From contig JACSVZ010000001.1 in the NCBI GenBank assembly GCA_014706295.1, positions 41,476,383 to 41,540,382 on the forward strand: a DNA stretch of 64,000 nt, read 5' to 3'. Positions 1-11,281 of the stretch are shown piece by piece. Under the pieces are notes generated by a model. That model saw nothing but the letters and a program-made list of their open reading frames with translations. It made no database searches and had not been told where the DNA came from. A program made the translations under genes and the position numbers. The first letter of the stretch is position 1, and each line of letters begins with the position of its first letter. The DNA is from Lycocorax pyrrhopterus obiensis. Its lineage: Eukaryota; Chordata; Aves; Passeriformes; Paradisaeidae.

Positions 1-3000
1 TAGTCAAAGTACTTACTCTTCCTAGACAGTAAACAGAGAAAAGGGGCACCTTCAGAGTTTGGTTCAGGTGAACTAAGATCTGAATGCTCTTTGAAGTTGC
101 CTATGTCTCTTCGATGACTGTAGAAGGAGTCTGAGGTGACTAGGCTCCTCAATTAGAGGCCTCAGGTAAGTGTCAAAAAAATATCACTTAGGAATATTGG
201 TTTAAAATTAGTATTTCTGCTGCTTATGTGCAGTATGTGGCTTTCTATTGATTAGTTAGGAAAAAAGAACCACATGAAGTGCATTAATTCAAAAACAATG
301 GTCCAAATTACAGGTATCACAGATTAAGTCTTGCAGCTCTTTGTATGTGTAATTTGAGTATAAATTAAAGGAGTATGTAATGAGTGTAGCCATGGCTTAC
401 ATTCCTTACACCTTCAAGAAATGCAGTAGTTTACAAAAAACAAATTTTACGTTTTTTCCTAGGTTTTTACAGTGCAAGTGCAAAGTGCTTACTGTAGATG
501 ACACTACACCATAGATAATTTTAATGCTTCTGTTCAGGCTAAAAGTTCTTTAGCATTTCATATTTCAAAATAAATAGATGGGATTTGTTCTTTAAATGTT
601 GGCCAGAAGACTGCTTTCCCAATAGTACTGTCAGAATATTGGGGGTTTTTTTAACTAGTAGATAAGAACAGACAAATAATATATGATGTGCATGAAATAT
701 ACACAGTCTGAATCCTTCATTATTGTTAAATATATTTTCCTATTCCAGCTGCATAGAAATTGTCTTCAAATACTCTTTAAAACAGGTATTTAATTACTTC
801 TGAAAGTATGCTGGGCACATTATTTTTCAGTAGTATAATTATCCACTAAGAAATTAAGGTAACCTGTACATCTCATCTGTGTCTCTACACATACTAGCTG
901 ACAGAAGAGATACTCTGGAAGATGTGGGATGATAGACACACCACTGCTGGCCTTAATGGTGACTAGAATTAATATGGCTGATCAGATGGCCAGAAGAAGC
1001 ACATCTCTGGTAAACATAAGGAGAGGACTCCTTAAGGGGGATCATCTCCCCACCTGTCTGTAAACCAGAGTAATGTTTTCTCTTACATGTGATTCCAACA
1101 TGATGTTTAATGGATATCTCTTAGAATATGTGTACAGTGAAGAGAAAGAAAAGGCCTGCTCATGTCAGAGAAGTTGGTGTTTTCAGGTGTTGTACTCCCT
1201 CATGCCTTAGCATTCGATCTCCTCTGTTACCATGCAGTGGACAGCAGTACTATATGTAACAGTAATGCATTTCTGAGAGGGTCTGCTCTTGCAAATGTTC
1301 TTAGTAATTACTGGTTTTTCATTTCCTCTGTTTCTGGTACTCTGAGGAAGAGTAGCATCGCCTTTATGCCAGATCAGTAGACTATTTTCAGGTCTGAGTT
1401 CTGGGGACTGGGCTTTTCCTGTTACATTAAGTCACTTGGCAAGGGCTTGTGCAGAGATGAGTCAGCCCCTTTAAGCAGAGAGCATTTGAGTAAAGTACAG
1501 GTAAAACAAGCATAGATTCAATCCAACTACGCAGCAACTGCCTTACTGACCAGTAAGTCCAGCCAAGAGACTCGGAGGCCTTGGTGCCCATGCAGCTAAA
1601 TTAAATCCCCCCAGGACATTTCATCTGTGCTTCAGGCTCTGTCCTTCTAAACAGACGCATTTCAGGCACTTGGGAATGATTCCAAACTGTGCCTGAAAAT
1701 TGCTTTGGAGACTCTTAGCTGGTGAAGAGCAGCAATGTGCCAGGAGCAGTAGTGTGGAGGATCATGTTTCAGTACCCAGAAATTCTCTGGCCACTGAAAA
1801 ATTTTACAGCTTTAGAGATTGAAAAACCAGAAGCCCATTTGTCTCTCAGAATTTTTCCTAAGATATCTTGATATTTGCATCTTGTTATCAACTTGTAATG
1901 GTATAAGAAGCATTTCTTTAGAACTTCTTATTTAGTGGAAGTTCTGCAGGAGCAAATCTTGAGTCTGGTAACTGGCTTGGAAAAGCAGGTGAGGCTGAAT
2001 ATCACCACAGGCGTGGAAAGCATGGAGAGAGCAGCTCCCCTACCCAAGCATTTATGCCACCAGTTTTAATCCCCTTCTCTTGGGGAATATTGGAGATGTG
2101 GCAGTGTCATTAGCTCCAAAAGCTCGTTTCACTGTGATTACCTGTCACAGTGCATCCATGTTTGTACCTGGAGTACAAGAAGTGCCAAAGAGCATCTTCA
2201 CTGCAGCATCACCTCCTCCCCTTCTACCCATACAGTGTAACAACCAAGAGGGTTTTTGTGAAGGATAGGGCAAATGCATGTAGGCCCAAAATATTGACCA
2301 ACAAATTGTTTTCTCTTATAATGCCCGTAGTTGAATGCTAAAGTACAGTTTGTGTATCTGTTTTTATTGTGAACCCTAGAAGACACTCAAGCTCTAGTTT
2401 TCATTGATATCAATTAATTTGTAGAAGGTGAATATTAACATTTTAAAAACCTGAATATTTATTTGTCTGCATATAATAATTTTCAAGCATGTCTTATATC
2501 TGAAGTTTATAAAGTTGTAAATAAACTGTACTCTGGCTTCATTTTTGTGAAGCAAATTGTACCTGATAGCCTATAGAATGATAAATTCAGTGTGTTTAGG
2601 AAGCTGTTTTCAGCAGAGATGTTTCAATAATTCTTTAAAACACGTGATAGTACTGAATCTGACTCAACTGGAGTGATTAAAGATATTTTAAATTTGTTTT
2701 ATTGGGAATTATCATATATATATATAAAATCTCTATCTTGCACATATGGACTTAGTACTTAATAATTCCCTGGAACAGTGAGTTAATATATTTTTCCATA
2801 TATTTTTGAGGTTTACTTTGTCCATTTCACTTGTCTTTTTTAAACTTTTAGTATAAAATTGCACATAGACAATATTTTAAAATCTTTAAAAATTGCTTTT
2901 TATGAGAAATGAACAACAATATCGATTTATGTAATCTTGGGCAGCCCTGTCATTGTAGATGTCTAAAAATACCCCACCTGGCCTACCTGGTGCCATCCCA

Positions 3001-3315
3001 GAAGTTGTGTGATGCATCAGTCAACCTTGCACTGATGGCTTAAAGTTTTGCTGTATCTGGGATGACACCATACACCTGCTTTTGGACAACAGAATCACTC
3101 CTGAAGTGACTGTTGCATTAGAGTCTGCTCTACAAAAATGTACCCCCAAGGCAGTGAAGAGTCATGTTGCAGTGGGTTTGTGGTTGTTAAGCAGGTTGTC
3201 AGCAATCAAGAAAGTTGACATCAGTGTGGTGGTTTTTTTTCCTGACTTTCCCTCTCTGGACCTTGACCTTCTTCTGTCCTTTTTGTCTGGTGTTCCTGTT
3301 CTTCCTCATTATTAG
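1..3315 (+). other. Intron of DZIP1 (upstream of first visible exon)
   Basis: AT-rich non-coding sequence. I see no exon here that I can support. The short open frames at 1162-1380, 2080-2341 and 3082-3315 match no family and look like chance. The last 90 bases are a strong pyrimidine tract leading to the acceptor at 3314-3315. A short (TA)n run lies near 2713-2727. An upstream DZIP1 exon could be missed if it is short. Confidence 0.6.
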
Positions 3316-3375
3316 AGCAGGCACCCTTGGTGCATATGCTGGAGCCCATAGAGGAGCTTTCAGAAGAGGAAAAAG
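3316..3375 (+). CDS. DZIP1: DZIP1 coding exon (first visible)
   Basis: This exon encodes QAPLVHMLEPIEELSEEEK and leaves one base (phase 1) for the next exon. A long pyrimidine tract and ATTAG precede it, and GTAATG follows as the donor. A second AG two bases further in (3316-3317) would give an exon starting at 3318, so the acceptor is uncertain by two bases. The acidic EELSEEEK run fits the region of DZIP1 between the coiled coils and the C-terminal half. The split codon G|AA joins correctly to the exon at 6387. Confidence 0.75.
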
Positions 3376-6300
3376 GTAATGATTGATTTAGCTCAAAATA
3401 TACTGGCATGTATTTCTTGAAAACAAAAAATATTATTTGATACCTACAGTATTTTTCATTGTATTTCAGTATATTTGTGTGATTTGGGTGAGAACACTGT
3501 TTGTGTCAGTCTCCTGTTTGCTATTGCTTGTAAATATTATGATTTCCTTATCCAAGTTCAATGTTTTTGTGAAAATCTGGCTAATTTCTTTAAAGCAGGC
3601 ACGTTCCATATGTCTGAACTAAGCAGAGCGAAAATGTTTGATGGGGGAAAGCCCATCACTGGGAAATTTTTCATGCTGACACTATTGCAATATGTGCTCT
3701 CTTCCTTTTTAAACTCTGCATGAGAGGATGAAGAGTTCAGGTAGAAGGAAGTTGGCGGTGGTGGTTGGAGCTGCCAGCTTTCGTAAATGCATCACAGGTA
3801 CTTTTACAAGTAATCTGCTTTACACCTACGCATAAGCAGCCACAGCTCCAGCCAGGGTTGTGCAATTCAGAGTAAAGTTACATAGCCCAGCACTGGCAGC
3901 TGTTGTGCCTCATCCAAGGAGAACTTGGAGAAGGCCACAGTTACACTGACAGAACAGAAAGCACTGGTTCATCCTGCATGGTATTCTTCTCCCGGAGGCA
4001 GCTAGTAGTACCTTAGGTGAAACACCAAATAGTTGAATAACATAAAAATGTCTTCATGTGTGAAAATCAAAATCAGTCTTGAACCTTACAGCCAGGGAGT
4101 TTAAATTTCAAAGGAATGATGCTGTTTTGAAAACAAAATTGTTGTTTGAATACATCTGTGTGTTGGGAGGTTTCCCCAGGGAAAATCCAGTGACTCTGAA
4201 CAATCTGAAATAAAGACTGCTTGCATTTTTGCCATTCCTTCTGCTATTTCTCTTGCTTGCCATCTTCTCTCTTGATGGATTGTCTTTGTTTCTTCTGCTG
4301 TGCCTAAAGGCATGGCCTGAAGTGCAGAAGAGAAAAAGAAAGAATGCAGTCTGAAAAGATAGACCAAGATTTTTTTGGTTTTGATGACAGTCATTTGTAA
4401 GGGAGAGTGTGAAAACTCATGACTTGGAACATTATTTTCTAGGATTATGTAGGAGCTGAGACAGTGGGCCAGATGTAAGGTCCCTTGTCTCAAAGGTTGT
4501 TAAATCTAGTGTTTAGGGATGCATAAGAAAACAGTTCCTTAAATAATTGCTCTGGCAAAGAGGATTTGGCTTGAGTTAATTAGAAAGAATTAATATTGTC
4601 ATTAATTAGGATAATGCTGGATAGTCTTGTTACCCTTACTAGTATGGAGTAATTAGGAATTTTAAAATGAGTTTAAATATATCTATTTTATTATAAGGGT
4701 AGACATTGGAGAGAGGATTTTCAGAAGGCTCTTGGGAGCCTTCCACTTTAAAATGTCTCATGTATGGCTTTCTGGGAGGATTTTGTTCTGCAAAATGCCA
4801 TCTTATCCTGATTGGGGATAGTCAGATAGCCCTGTGTTTCCTCAAGACCAATTGTTTGCCTCTTCTAGGACTCAGTTCTTCAGACAAATCAGTTTTAATT
4901 CCATCTCTGTCAGGGACTGAGTTGTCCACACAGTTCCCAAAACCAGATGGGATTTCATCTTGATTATGTCCTCTTCAAGACAGATCTAATGCTATGGCAG
5001 TTGGACTCTCTTTCGGTTTTCATTACCTGTAGTTCTTTCCAGGACCCCACGGGAAGCCAGTTCCTCAAAACTGCCTACTACGTCACTTGTGCATCTTGAG
5101 GCTTTTTTGTCTGCTCTTTAGGGTGCTTGTCTTTCCCTTAAAGAGAAATGGAAAGTTAATGGAACTGCTTTCTAATAAGCTGTCATTGTTTACAAATAGG
5201 AAAAGTGGCACATTTGTTTCAAAATAAAATATTTGAAAGTCACAATATGGAATTATGCCTTCATTCCTGTCCTTGTCTGTTGGCTGGCAGGTGACACTGG
5301 TGCCCTGTAAGGCATACTGGGAAGAGACAAACTCCTGCCCAAGATTTACCTGTTACTTCAGGGGAGTTGGGAGTGTGGTTTACAGCATGCTTTCCTGGGA
5401 TATTTTATACCTTTTGCCGGCTTTGCTGACCACTGCGAGACAGAAGCAGCCATCATGGTTCCACAGATTATTGCTTCATTTACTTTAAGTGGCATTCAGT
5501 AAAATTTTAAAATAGACAGGTTTCAAATGGGTGTGTTTTGCTTCTTTACTCCCCTGTATGACCCCATAATACTTTGGCCTAACTTAAATGTCAGTGTTCA
5601 TTTTAGATGGAAGAATCTGTCTAAATGGTTCTTTATTTCTTGCATAAGAGTTCTTTATTGACATAAGAGTCATTATTGACACTTAAAGCAAGGGAAAGAG
5701 ATAGGAACTTCTTTGTCTGCTTTTAAGTATGTATGATATCATAGACTTGCACAGAAGAAAACACGACACTGAACTTTGTCCTTGAAAGGTTTTTGAAGAT
5801 GATTATTATCCATCATGTATTTTCTGTGAAGCAGTCTGCCCCAGACAAAGGTTTTGTCTTTACCAAGACTTTTGAAAGTGTTACAACTTTGCAAAGATTT
5901 AATTTCAGTAGATGATTTTATCAGAGAACAACATGATGTTGCTTGAAGCTTTTCTTGAGAAAAAGTTCATAGTATTCTTGTTCTGATTTCTGCTAGGATT
6001 CAGCTTTTATTTGAAATACCACTTTTATAGAACTTAAGTATCAGAAGATAGTCTTTCTTCATCAGAAGTTTTCAAGTACAATGCTAAAAGTAAAGATCTT
6101 TGTTGCTAAATATTCAGCAACGTATCTTTACAGCGATTCTGTAACAAGAACAATAAAAGATACTTGTGATGGTGAGTATGAGGGGCTGAGGTACAGTTTC
6201 CAAGTGAGCTGGCTTTTGTAAGCTAGCCCAAGATTTTGAAAATCACACACCTGCATATAGATAAAACGTGCACATATATGTCTATGCTGTTTCTAAAGAA

Positions 6301-6386
6301 TGCATGCTCCAGTGCAAGTTTTAATTGTCTCATATACTGTGGATTTTTAAAATATCTCTTAAAAGCATTTTTCCTTCTTATTTCAG
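3376..6386 (+). other. DZIP1 intron
   Basis: AT-rich intron with no supported exon or clear repeat family. Open frames at 4101-4493 (-), 4706-4963 (+) and 5255-5488 (+) match nothing recognisable and lack flanking splice or start context. It ends in a TTTTTCCTTCTTATTTCAG acceptor. Confidence 0.6.
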
Positions 6387-6532
6387 AAACTGAGAAAAGT
6401 GATCATAAACCAGGTAGAAGTAACCACTATTTAATAAATGCTCTGAAGTCTGATCCTTCTTTAACTAAAGAATTGCGAGTTGTTTTGGAGCAAGCCCTGG
6501 AGGAGAAGCTGGAATCCTTGGGAATTAAAGCA
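6387..6532 (+). CDS. DZIP1: DZIP1 coding exon
   Basis: It opens after TTATTTCAG with the completed codon E, reads TEKSDHKPGRSNHYLINALK, then SDPSLTKELRVVLEQALEEK and LESLGIKA, and ends at GTAAGA in phase 0. The LTKEL..VLEQALEEKLESLGIK segment is predicted helical and is one of the more recognisable parts of the DZIP1/DZIP1L family. Length is 146 nt, with phase 1 in and phase 0 out. Confidence 0.92.
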
Positions 6533-6820
6533 GTAAGATGATAATGAATTATTTAAAAGAAGAGTAATCTTTGTACCACTTTTCTTCTTTTTTCTTTCAC
6601 TCCTGTACTACAGTTCTCAACCTATGAAAGCCAAAGCTAAATTTCTGTGTTTTAAATAAGTGTAATTCCTTAACCACTAACCCAAGAGAATGGCCATCAA
6701 ATTACAGCTGTGGAGGATATGGCTACACTTGTGAGCAGTGTCACCAACTTTCGTGATTTTTGTACAAGCTTTGTGGTATCTGAAGTCTAAAAGAGTTTAC
6801 AATACAATTTCTTTCCTTAG

Positions 6821-7016
6821 GGTGTTCATGGAATATCAAGTGATCGCTTAAATAAAATTTTGCGAGCTATTGAAAATGCCAGAGAACTCAAAGAGAAGCA
6901 AGAGCCCACCATTCACAGAATTCGAGAGCATCTTGAACGTCAAGTTCACTTTCAGGCTGAAGAGAAATCATTGTCTTCTAGCAGACCTCCTTCCTATGTT
7001 CAGCTTCCTGGTGAAG
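6821..7016 (+). CDS. DZIP1: DZIP1 coding exon
   Basis: It follows CTTTCCTTAG and starts in phase 0 with GVHGISSDRLNKILRAIENA, continues through EKQEPTIHRIREHLERQVHF, and closes with RPPSYVQLPGE plus one base before GTAACA. The arginine- and glutamate-rich middle is predicted to be helical or coiled coil. Length is 196 nt. It continues the helical block of the previous exon, and the open frame reads through the donor into intron until a stop at 7138, as expected for an internal exon. Confidence 0.92.
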
Positions 7017-7240
7017 GTAACAGTGGATTTTGGGGTTTATTGCATTGTCTTCCATTTTATAACTGTTATTTAAGGTTTTATTTAACAACATTTCTGTATA
7101 GCTGCTTTCCCGCTTTTCCATATCAATATTCTATATAGTTATGGGCAACTAAACTGTTTTCTTAAAAGGGTTCTTGACACGGTGTTTAACTGCAAATATC
7201 TTAGCTCCTATATTGGCAAGATAGATGGTGGTGTGTTGGG

Positions 7241-7280
7241 AGTGTAGCACTTTGGCAGTAAATAAACCCCCTTGCTTTCC
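7241..7280 (+). repeat. Inverted repeat, left copy (pairs with 9207-9246)
   Basis: AGTGTAGCACTTTGGCAGTA followed by AATAAACCCCCTTGCTTTCC. The reverse complement of 9207-9246 matches at 37 of 40 positions. The AATAAA followed by a C-rich and T-rich stretch resembles the R region of a retroviral LTR, but could also be part of a transposon terminus. The homology stops abruptly on both sides. Confidence 0.85.
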
Positions 7281-8102
7281 AGCTGATCCTCACACATCTG
7301 GAGGGCTCGGTATGGCTGGTCTTAATTTCTGATTTTAGCCAATTCAGCACTGTAAGTCTGGTCATGTTCCCAGGTGCCCCAATAGCGTGGGTTGCACTCT
7401 GAGTCTGGTCTCATTTTGTGATCACAGATTTGCCAACAGTGACACCTTAGCATCAATCCCTCTTCCCCCTGGCTGACTGCAGTGATAAGGGTCCTCCAGC
7501 CTCCACCTGATAACCTACCACCCCCTCAGCATGCCATCATGGCCACATAATCCCTTAGCTACACATCTCATGGCATATCTCATGCAAGTCCCTTCATCGT
7601 GTATCTCACGGCTGTAGGCCTCATTCCTACATTATCCACCCCGTGACTACAGTCACACCTTCAATTTGGTGCCCCTATCACACCTGTTTAATGGATTTTT
7701 GGGAGGTCTCTGTAGGGATGTTGCTCATACCTCTCCCCCACACCTTTCATTATACCACGCCCAGACCTTATGTGTTTCTGACAGATCATTATCCAGATTT
7801 TTACATACATGTCTATGATCAAAGCAAAACATATTAGGGTCAGGATTAACATAGCAGCAACTGGGTGAAGTAGTTTATTGAAAGTTCCTATAGCTGTGGG
7901 TGACCATCTGAAGAGGGGGTCTGACCGCTGATGCTGTCCATCTTACTTCTTACTGTATTCTTAATGAGGTTGTAAGTAAAATTGATTAGATGCCACCAGG
8001 ATTGAAATTCCTTTAAATTCAGTGGCACTGAGGTTACCTTTCTAATTTCAGTGGGCTAAGTGCCCTCATCTCCTTCCGTTTTATTTGCTGCCACAGTAAA
8101 TT

Positions 8103-8360
8103 TCACAAGTGAGAAGTGTGTGTGGTGCAGAATGTACTATAGTTACCATATTGATTAGCTTCTATAGATAGAAGAAGTGAGGGTCTCCACCCTGCACGTC
8201 GAGCTTGTTGATATGTGAACCAAATTTGGTTCATGATGGCAGTAGTTGCTCCTCCAACAAGGATAAGCAGTCCGTAGATGGTTAACTTGATCTTTGGTGA
8301 AGATGTGCTGGCATCATTCCCAGTATCATTCCTGGAAAGGGAAAACAATACAGGTTTCAT
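8103..8360 (-). pseudogene. Open frame with one membrane segment next to the pol relic
   Basis: An 85-codon minus-strand frame has one strongly hydrophobic stretch (about residues 27-45, containing YGLLILVGGATTAIM) followed by an aromatic and basic segment. It sits just downstream, in transcriptional order, of the pol relic. It could be the remains of a retroviral envelope membrane anchor brought close by deletion, or chance. I do not recognise its family. Confidence 0.3.
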
Positions 8361-8379
8361 CAGGGTTTGTCCAGACAGG

Positions 8380-9030
8380 TTATCCGTTAGTGGCTCAGCT
8401 TGTTTAACTGCTTGGACTAATGATTAAAGTCCCTTTTCCAACTCAGAATATCTCTGTTCTGTCTCTTTCTTGAGCAGTGGGGCTGAATCTCTCTGGTCCA
8501 TCAGGGCCAGTGTGAAACCAGTTGCACTAAGTGCCATGTTCTCAACAGAACCCCATTCTGCTCTAATAGGGCCACTGGGGGCGTGTGGGACCGAGCTGTT
8601 GGAACCGCTTCATGTGGTGCTCAGTCCACTCCCATGATTTTCCCTTTTTGAGCAAACTGTGCAAGGGATGGGCAATAATAGAGAAACCAGGGATGTTTGC
8701 ACCAATATCCTAAAGTTCCCATTAACTGTTGTAATTCTTTTAGACTAGAGAGATTCTGCCCATGCTCTATTTTTCCAAGGTGTCAGAAGCGGCTCCTTTA
8801 ATCCATCAGGCTCTGAGGAACTTAATCGCCTTTGGGCCCTTGACACTTGGATGTAGGAATGTGTAAGCCTAAGGTTATTAACCCATTCTTCCCATTTTCT
8901 GTTGCACACATAACCTCCGTGAGGTCTTTTCCACCTGTTACCGTATTGTGTAACTACAAAAAAAATGTGTAACTACAGGCCCCATGCTGGGTGCTTGAAG
9001 AGTCCATTAACCATCGGTCTGGCCACATTC
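8380..9030 (-). mobile_element. Degenerate endogenous retrovirus pol remnant
   Basis: Read on the minus strand, broken frames show features of the retroviral reverse transcriptase C-terminal half and connection: a G-L-(T/H)-I-P-..K-C-Q-G-P-like segment near 8840-8900, then L-(K)-E-L-Q-Q-L-M-G-T-L-G-Y-W near 8700-8760, as in ERVL-type pol. Stops and frame changes interrupt it, so it is an inactive fossil. The family assignment (ERVL-like) rests on recalled motif spacing only. It lies antisense to DZIP1 in an intron. Confidence 0.65.
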
Positions 9031-9083
9031 TAAAGAGCCAGCCTATTAAATGCAACATACGTGTTTCTTTTGGATTGCCAGAA

Positions 9084-9154
9084 ATATATATATACACACA
9101 CATTTTATATATCTATATCTATATCTATCTGCCTATATATATATATATATATAA
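9084..9154. repeat. TA/CTATAT-rich microsatellite
   Basis: Runs of (TA)n, (CA)n and (CTATAT)n lie in a row, ending in about 10 TA units near 9135-9152. It sits between the pol relic and the right inverted copy. Confidence 0.85.
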
Positions 9155-9206
9155 ACATTAACTGCAGGGTAGTTGTTTATAGCACTAACGATACAATTGT
9201 AATCAC

Positions 9207-9246
9207 AGAAAGCAAGGGGGTTTATTTTCTGCCAAATTGCTACACT
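9207..9246 (-). repeat. Inverted repeat, right copy (pairs with 7241-7280)
   Basis: On the minus strand it reads AGTGTAGCAATTTGGCAGAA followed by AATAAACCCCCTTGCTTTCT, differing from the left copy at three positions. It lies 171 bases before the next DZIP1 exon. Confidence 0.85.
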
Positions 9247-9417
9247 TTTTAACCCAATGCATGGTAACTCTGAACAGCTTGGAAGAAGAGAATTACTTTT
9301 TTTCTTCTTTTTTTGTAAAACTATAGTCTGCAGCAGAGACATCTTTAATTGTAGAAATTAAATATGAAAGATACCAAATATTGTTTGCAAGAATGACATA
9401 GATAACTTTTCTTGTAG

Positions 9418-9547
9418 AAAAACAAAAGTTCAATCAGCTGGGAATTTCCTCATTTGCTGCGCCACAAAAGCCAGCAAAGTTTTCTCCATCAGCTCTCCGC
9501 CCACCTGGACAAAGACCAATCATCCCTGAGTATGCTTCTACACCAAA
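9418..9547 (+). CDS. DZIP1: DZIP1 coding exon
   Basis: It opens after CTTGTAG, completing a Glu codon, then reads KQKFNQLGISSFAAPQKPAK and FSPSALRPPGQRPIIPEYAS and ends TP plus two bases before GTAAGA. It is rich in proline and basic residues and probably disordered. GISSFAAP is a segment I associate with DZIP1. Length is 130 nt, phase 1 in and 2 out. Confidence 0.9.
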
Positions 9548-9731
9548 GTAAGAGATGCCATTCTAAAAACACTCATACCTCAGATAACAGTCCTGTGGGT
9601 TTGGGTTTTGTGGCTGAAGTGAACTTTTCCTCAATTGTAAGAATTGAGGAAAGAATTCACATAACTTCTGTATAAACTTTATGATTGCTTAATTGACTGT
9701 CAGTCTTGAAATAACTTGTCATTATTTTTAG

Positions 9732-9782
9732 ATCCAGGAAGATTCTTGGACGTGGAGTTTCCAGAAAGACACCTAGCATCAC
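9732..9782 (+). CDS. DZIP1: DZIP1 coding exon (51 nt)
   Basis: A small in-frame exon between TTATTTTTAG and GTATGT. With the split codon it reads KSRKILGRGVSRKTPSIT. It is strongly basic (seven Lys/Arg in 18 residues). Phase is 2 in and 2 out, so skipping it would keep the frame. Confidence 0.88.
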
Positions 9783-10601
9783 GTATGTTTTGTTCCCTTG
9801 CCTTTTTGAAGAAGACTTTTTTGGTGACTGAATATTCACGTTTGCCACACAAAAACTATTATTAAGCTAAAATCATAAACACTCTCTGGGCTGCATATTT
9901 CATGTTTTGGTTTAAAGTATTACTCCATTTGAGTGTCTTATTATAATCCCTGAAAGATAACGTTTTCTTTCAGCATGTGTTTTCTTTGTTGTGATCGAGA
10001 AAGAGATATTCAGTAAGATCAGTAACTTCCTTTAGTTTCTTTCTTAGATGCTTTTTCTGAGTTAAAAGCATTTAAAGACTTTGATGACCTAATTTTTTCA
10101 GTTTAGATATTTTCATACTGCAACTAAAATTAAATAAAATATTCCATGTTCCATTCACATCAGGTACATTACTTTGCACCTGCCTGCACAGAAAAATTCC
10201 CACATTATTTTCATCTAACTGATGTCACAACAGACTTTCTGTGGCACAGATTCCTTTACCCTGATATTTGCTTTACCTGCTGATCCATGAAAGCCTATCT
10301 GTGTTTGCCTGGCAAGACTTGTTTTATATTGGTCTCTTGTTTTGTAAAGATGGTTGCGTAAATGGAGTCATGTGTATAAGAGACCATTTTGGTGTAACAT
10401 TCTGAGTTTAATTAGCAGTGTCATTTTTCTTTTAAATTGTTTTTTTTTTGGTCAGTTAGAATTTAGGGGAGATTCTGGGTTTTTTTCACTAAGAAAAATG
10501 CACATTATTAGAGAAGAAAATACAAGGAAGCTTAAACGTGTATGTGGTGATGCACTCACTGAAACCTAGTCAGTGCTCATATTGTATGTGGTTTTGCTTA
10601 G
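9783..10601 (+). other. DZIP1 intron
   Basis: AT-rich intron of about 0.8 kb. The open frame at 10354-10569 is not recognised. No repeat family is apparent. It ends GTTTTGCTTAG. Confidence 0.6.
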
Positions 10602-10804
10602 AACACCACCATTCAGTTCAGAGGAAGAAGCCGATGAAGATGATGTTAAACAGCCTTATAAAACACCAGAGATATTGCAAAAGCAGTCAAAACCATCAAG
10701 CAGCATAGTCCATGCTTTTCAGAAGCCTTCTGGCAAAAGCCATGTGGATGGGATGGAGGAAAATGAAACTGAAGAAACTGGAACACCTGCCAAAACTTCT
10801 AAAG
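10602..10804 (+). CDS. DZIP1: DZIP1 coding exon, acidic/Ser-rich
   Basis: After GCTTAG it reads TPPFSSEEEADEDDVKQPYK and continues through PEILQKQSKPSSSIVHAFQK to ETEETGTPAKTSK, with one base left before GTTTTT. The SSEEEADEDD run looks like a casein kinase 2-type acidic patch (inference). Length is 203 nt, phase 2 in and 1 out. The donor GTTTTT is weak, so an alternative donor is possible, but the join to the next exon is in frame. Confidence 0.88.
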
Positions 10805-11150
10805 GTTTTTTACTGCATTTGTATATGGATATATATGTAATGACTGTGCATTGTTTTGCATTTCATGGTAATATTTCTGTGTTAGAAAACATAATGAAGG
10901 CAGACTACCTAGTCTTGAGTGTATATATATATAGGTGTACACTTTATGTTTTTGCTAATGTGTTTCTATTAGTGTATTACTTAGAGATGTGTATCATGCT
11001 CTTCTATATAAATGCAGGAAAAGAGACAATCTTTGTCTCAGAGAGACTTCTTTTACTCATTTTTACTTTGGGGAAGATTTCTAGAGGGTTTATAATAAAG
11101 TCTCTCCTTGTGAATGGAAACCATCAATTTAATTTTTTTCTGAATTTTAG
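10805..11150 (+). other. DZIP1 intron (short)
   Basis: A 346-base AT-rich intron. The reading frame of the previous exon stays open through it, so retention would give an extended protein rather than an early stop: the frame runs on to 11199. It ends TTCTGAATTTTAG. Confidence 0.65.
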
Positions 11151-11281
11151 AAACATTTATTCAAAAACTGACCAAACAAGTTGGAGAGAGTCTTTCTAAC
11201 CATGGAAGTAAGAACAAACCAGCTGGAGGAATTAATGTTGCACAGGCATTTATTAAGAAAGAAGAGGTGAAAGAACTGAAG
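11151..11281 (+). CDS. DZIP1: DZIP1 coding exon
   Basis: It completes a Glu codon, then reads TFIQKLTKQVGESLSNHGSK and NKPAGGINVAQAFIKKEEVK and ends ELK at GTATCA in phase 0. Length is 131 nt. The helical TFIQKLTKQVGESL and GGINVAQAFIKKEEVKEL segments fit the conserved C-terminal part of DZIP1. Confidence 0.92.

Larger units (their letters stand above)
7017..9417 (+). other. DZIP1 intron carrying degenerate retroviral sequence
   Basis: This intron differs from its neighbours: about 2 kb of it (7241-9246) lies between two inverted 40-bp copies and contains minus-strand retroviral pol relics (entries below). A TA/CTATAT microsatellite lies at about 9084-9154. It ends in the acceptor CTTTTCTTGTAG. 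Confidence 0.7.
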
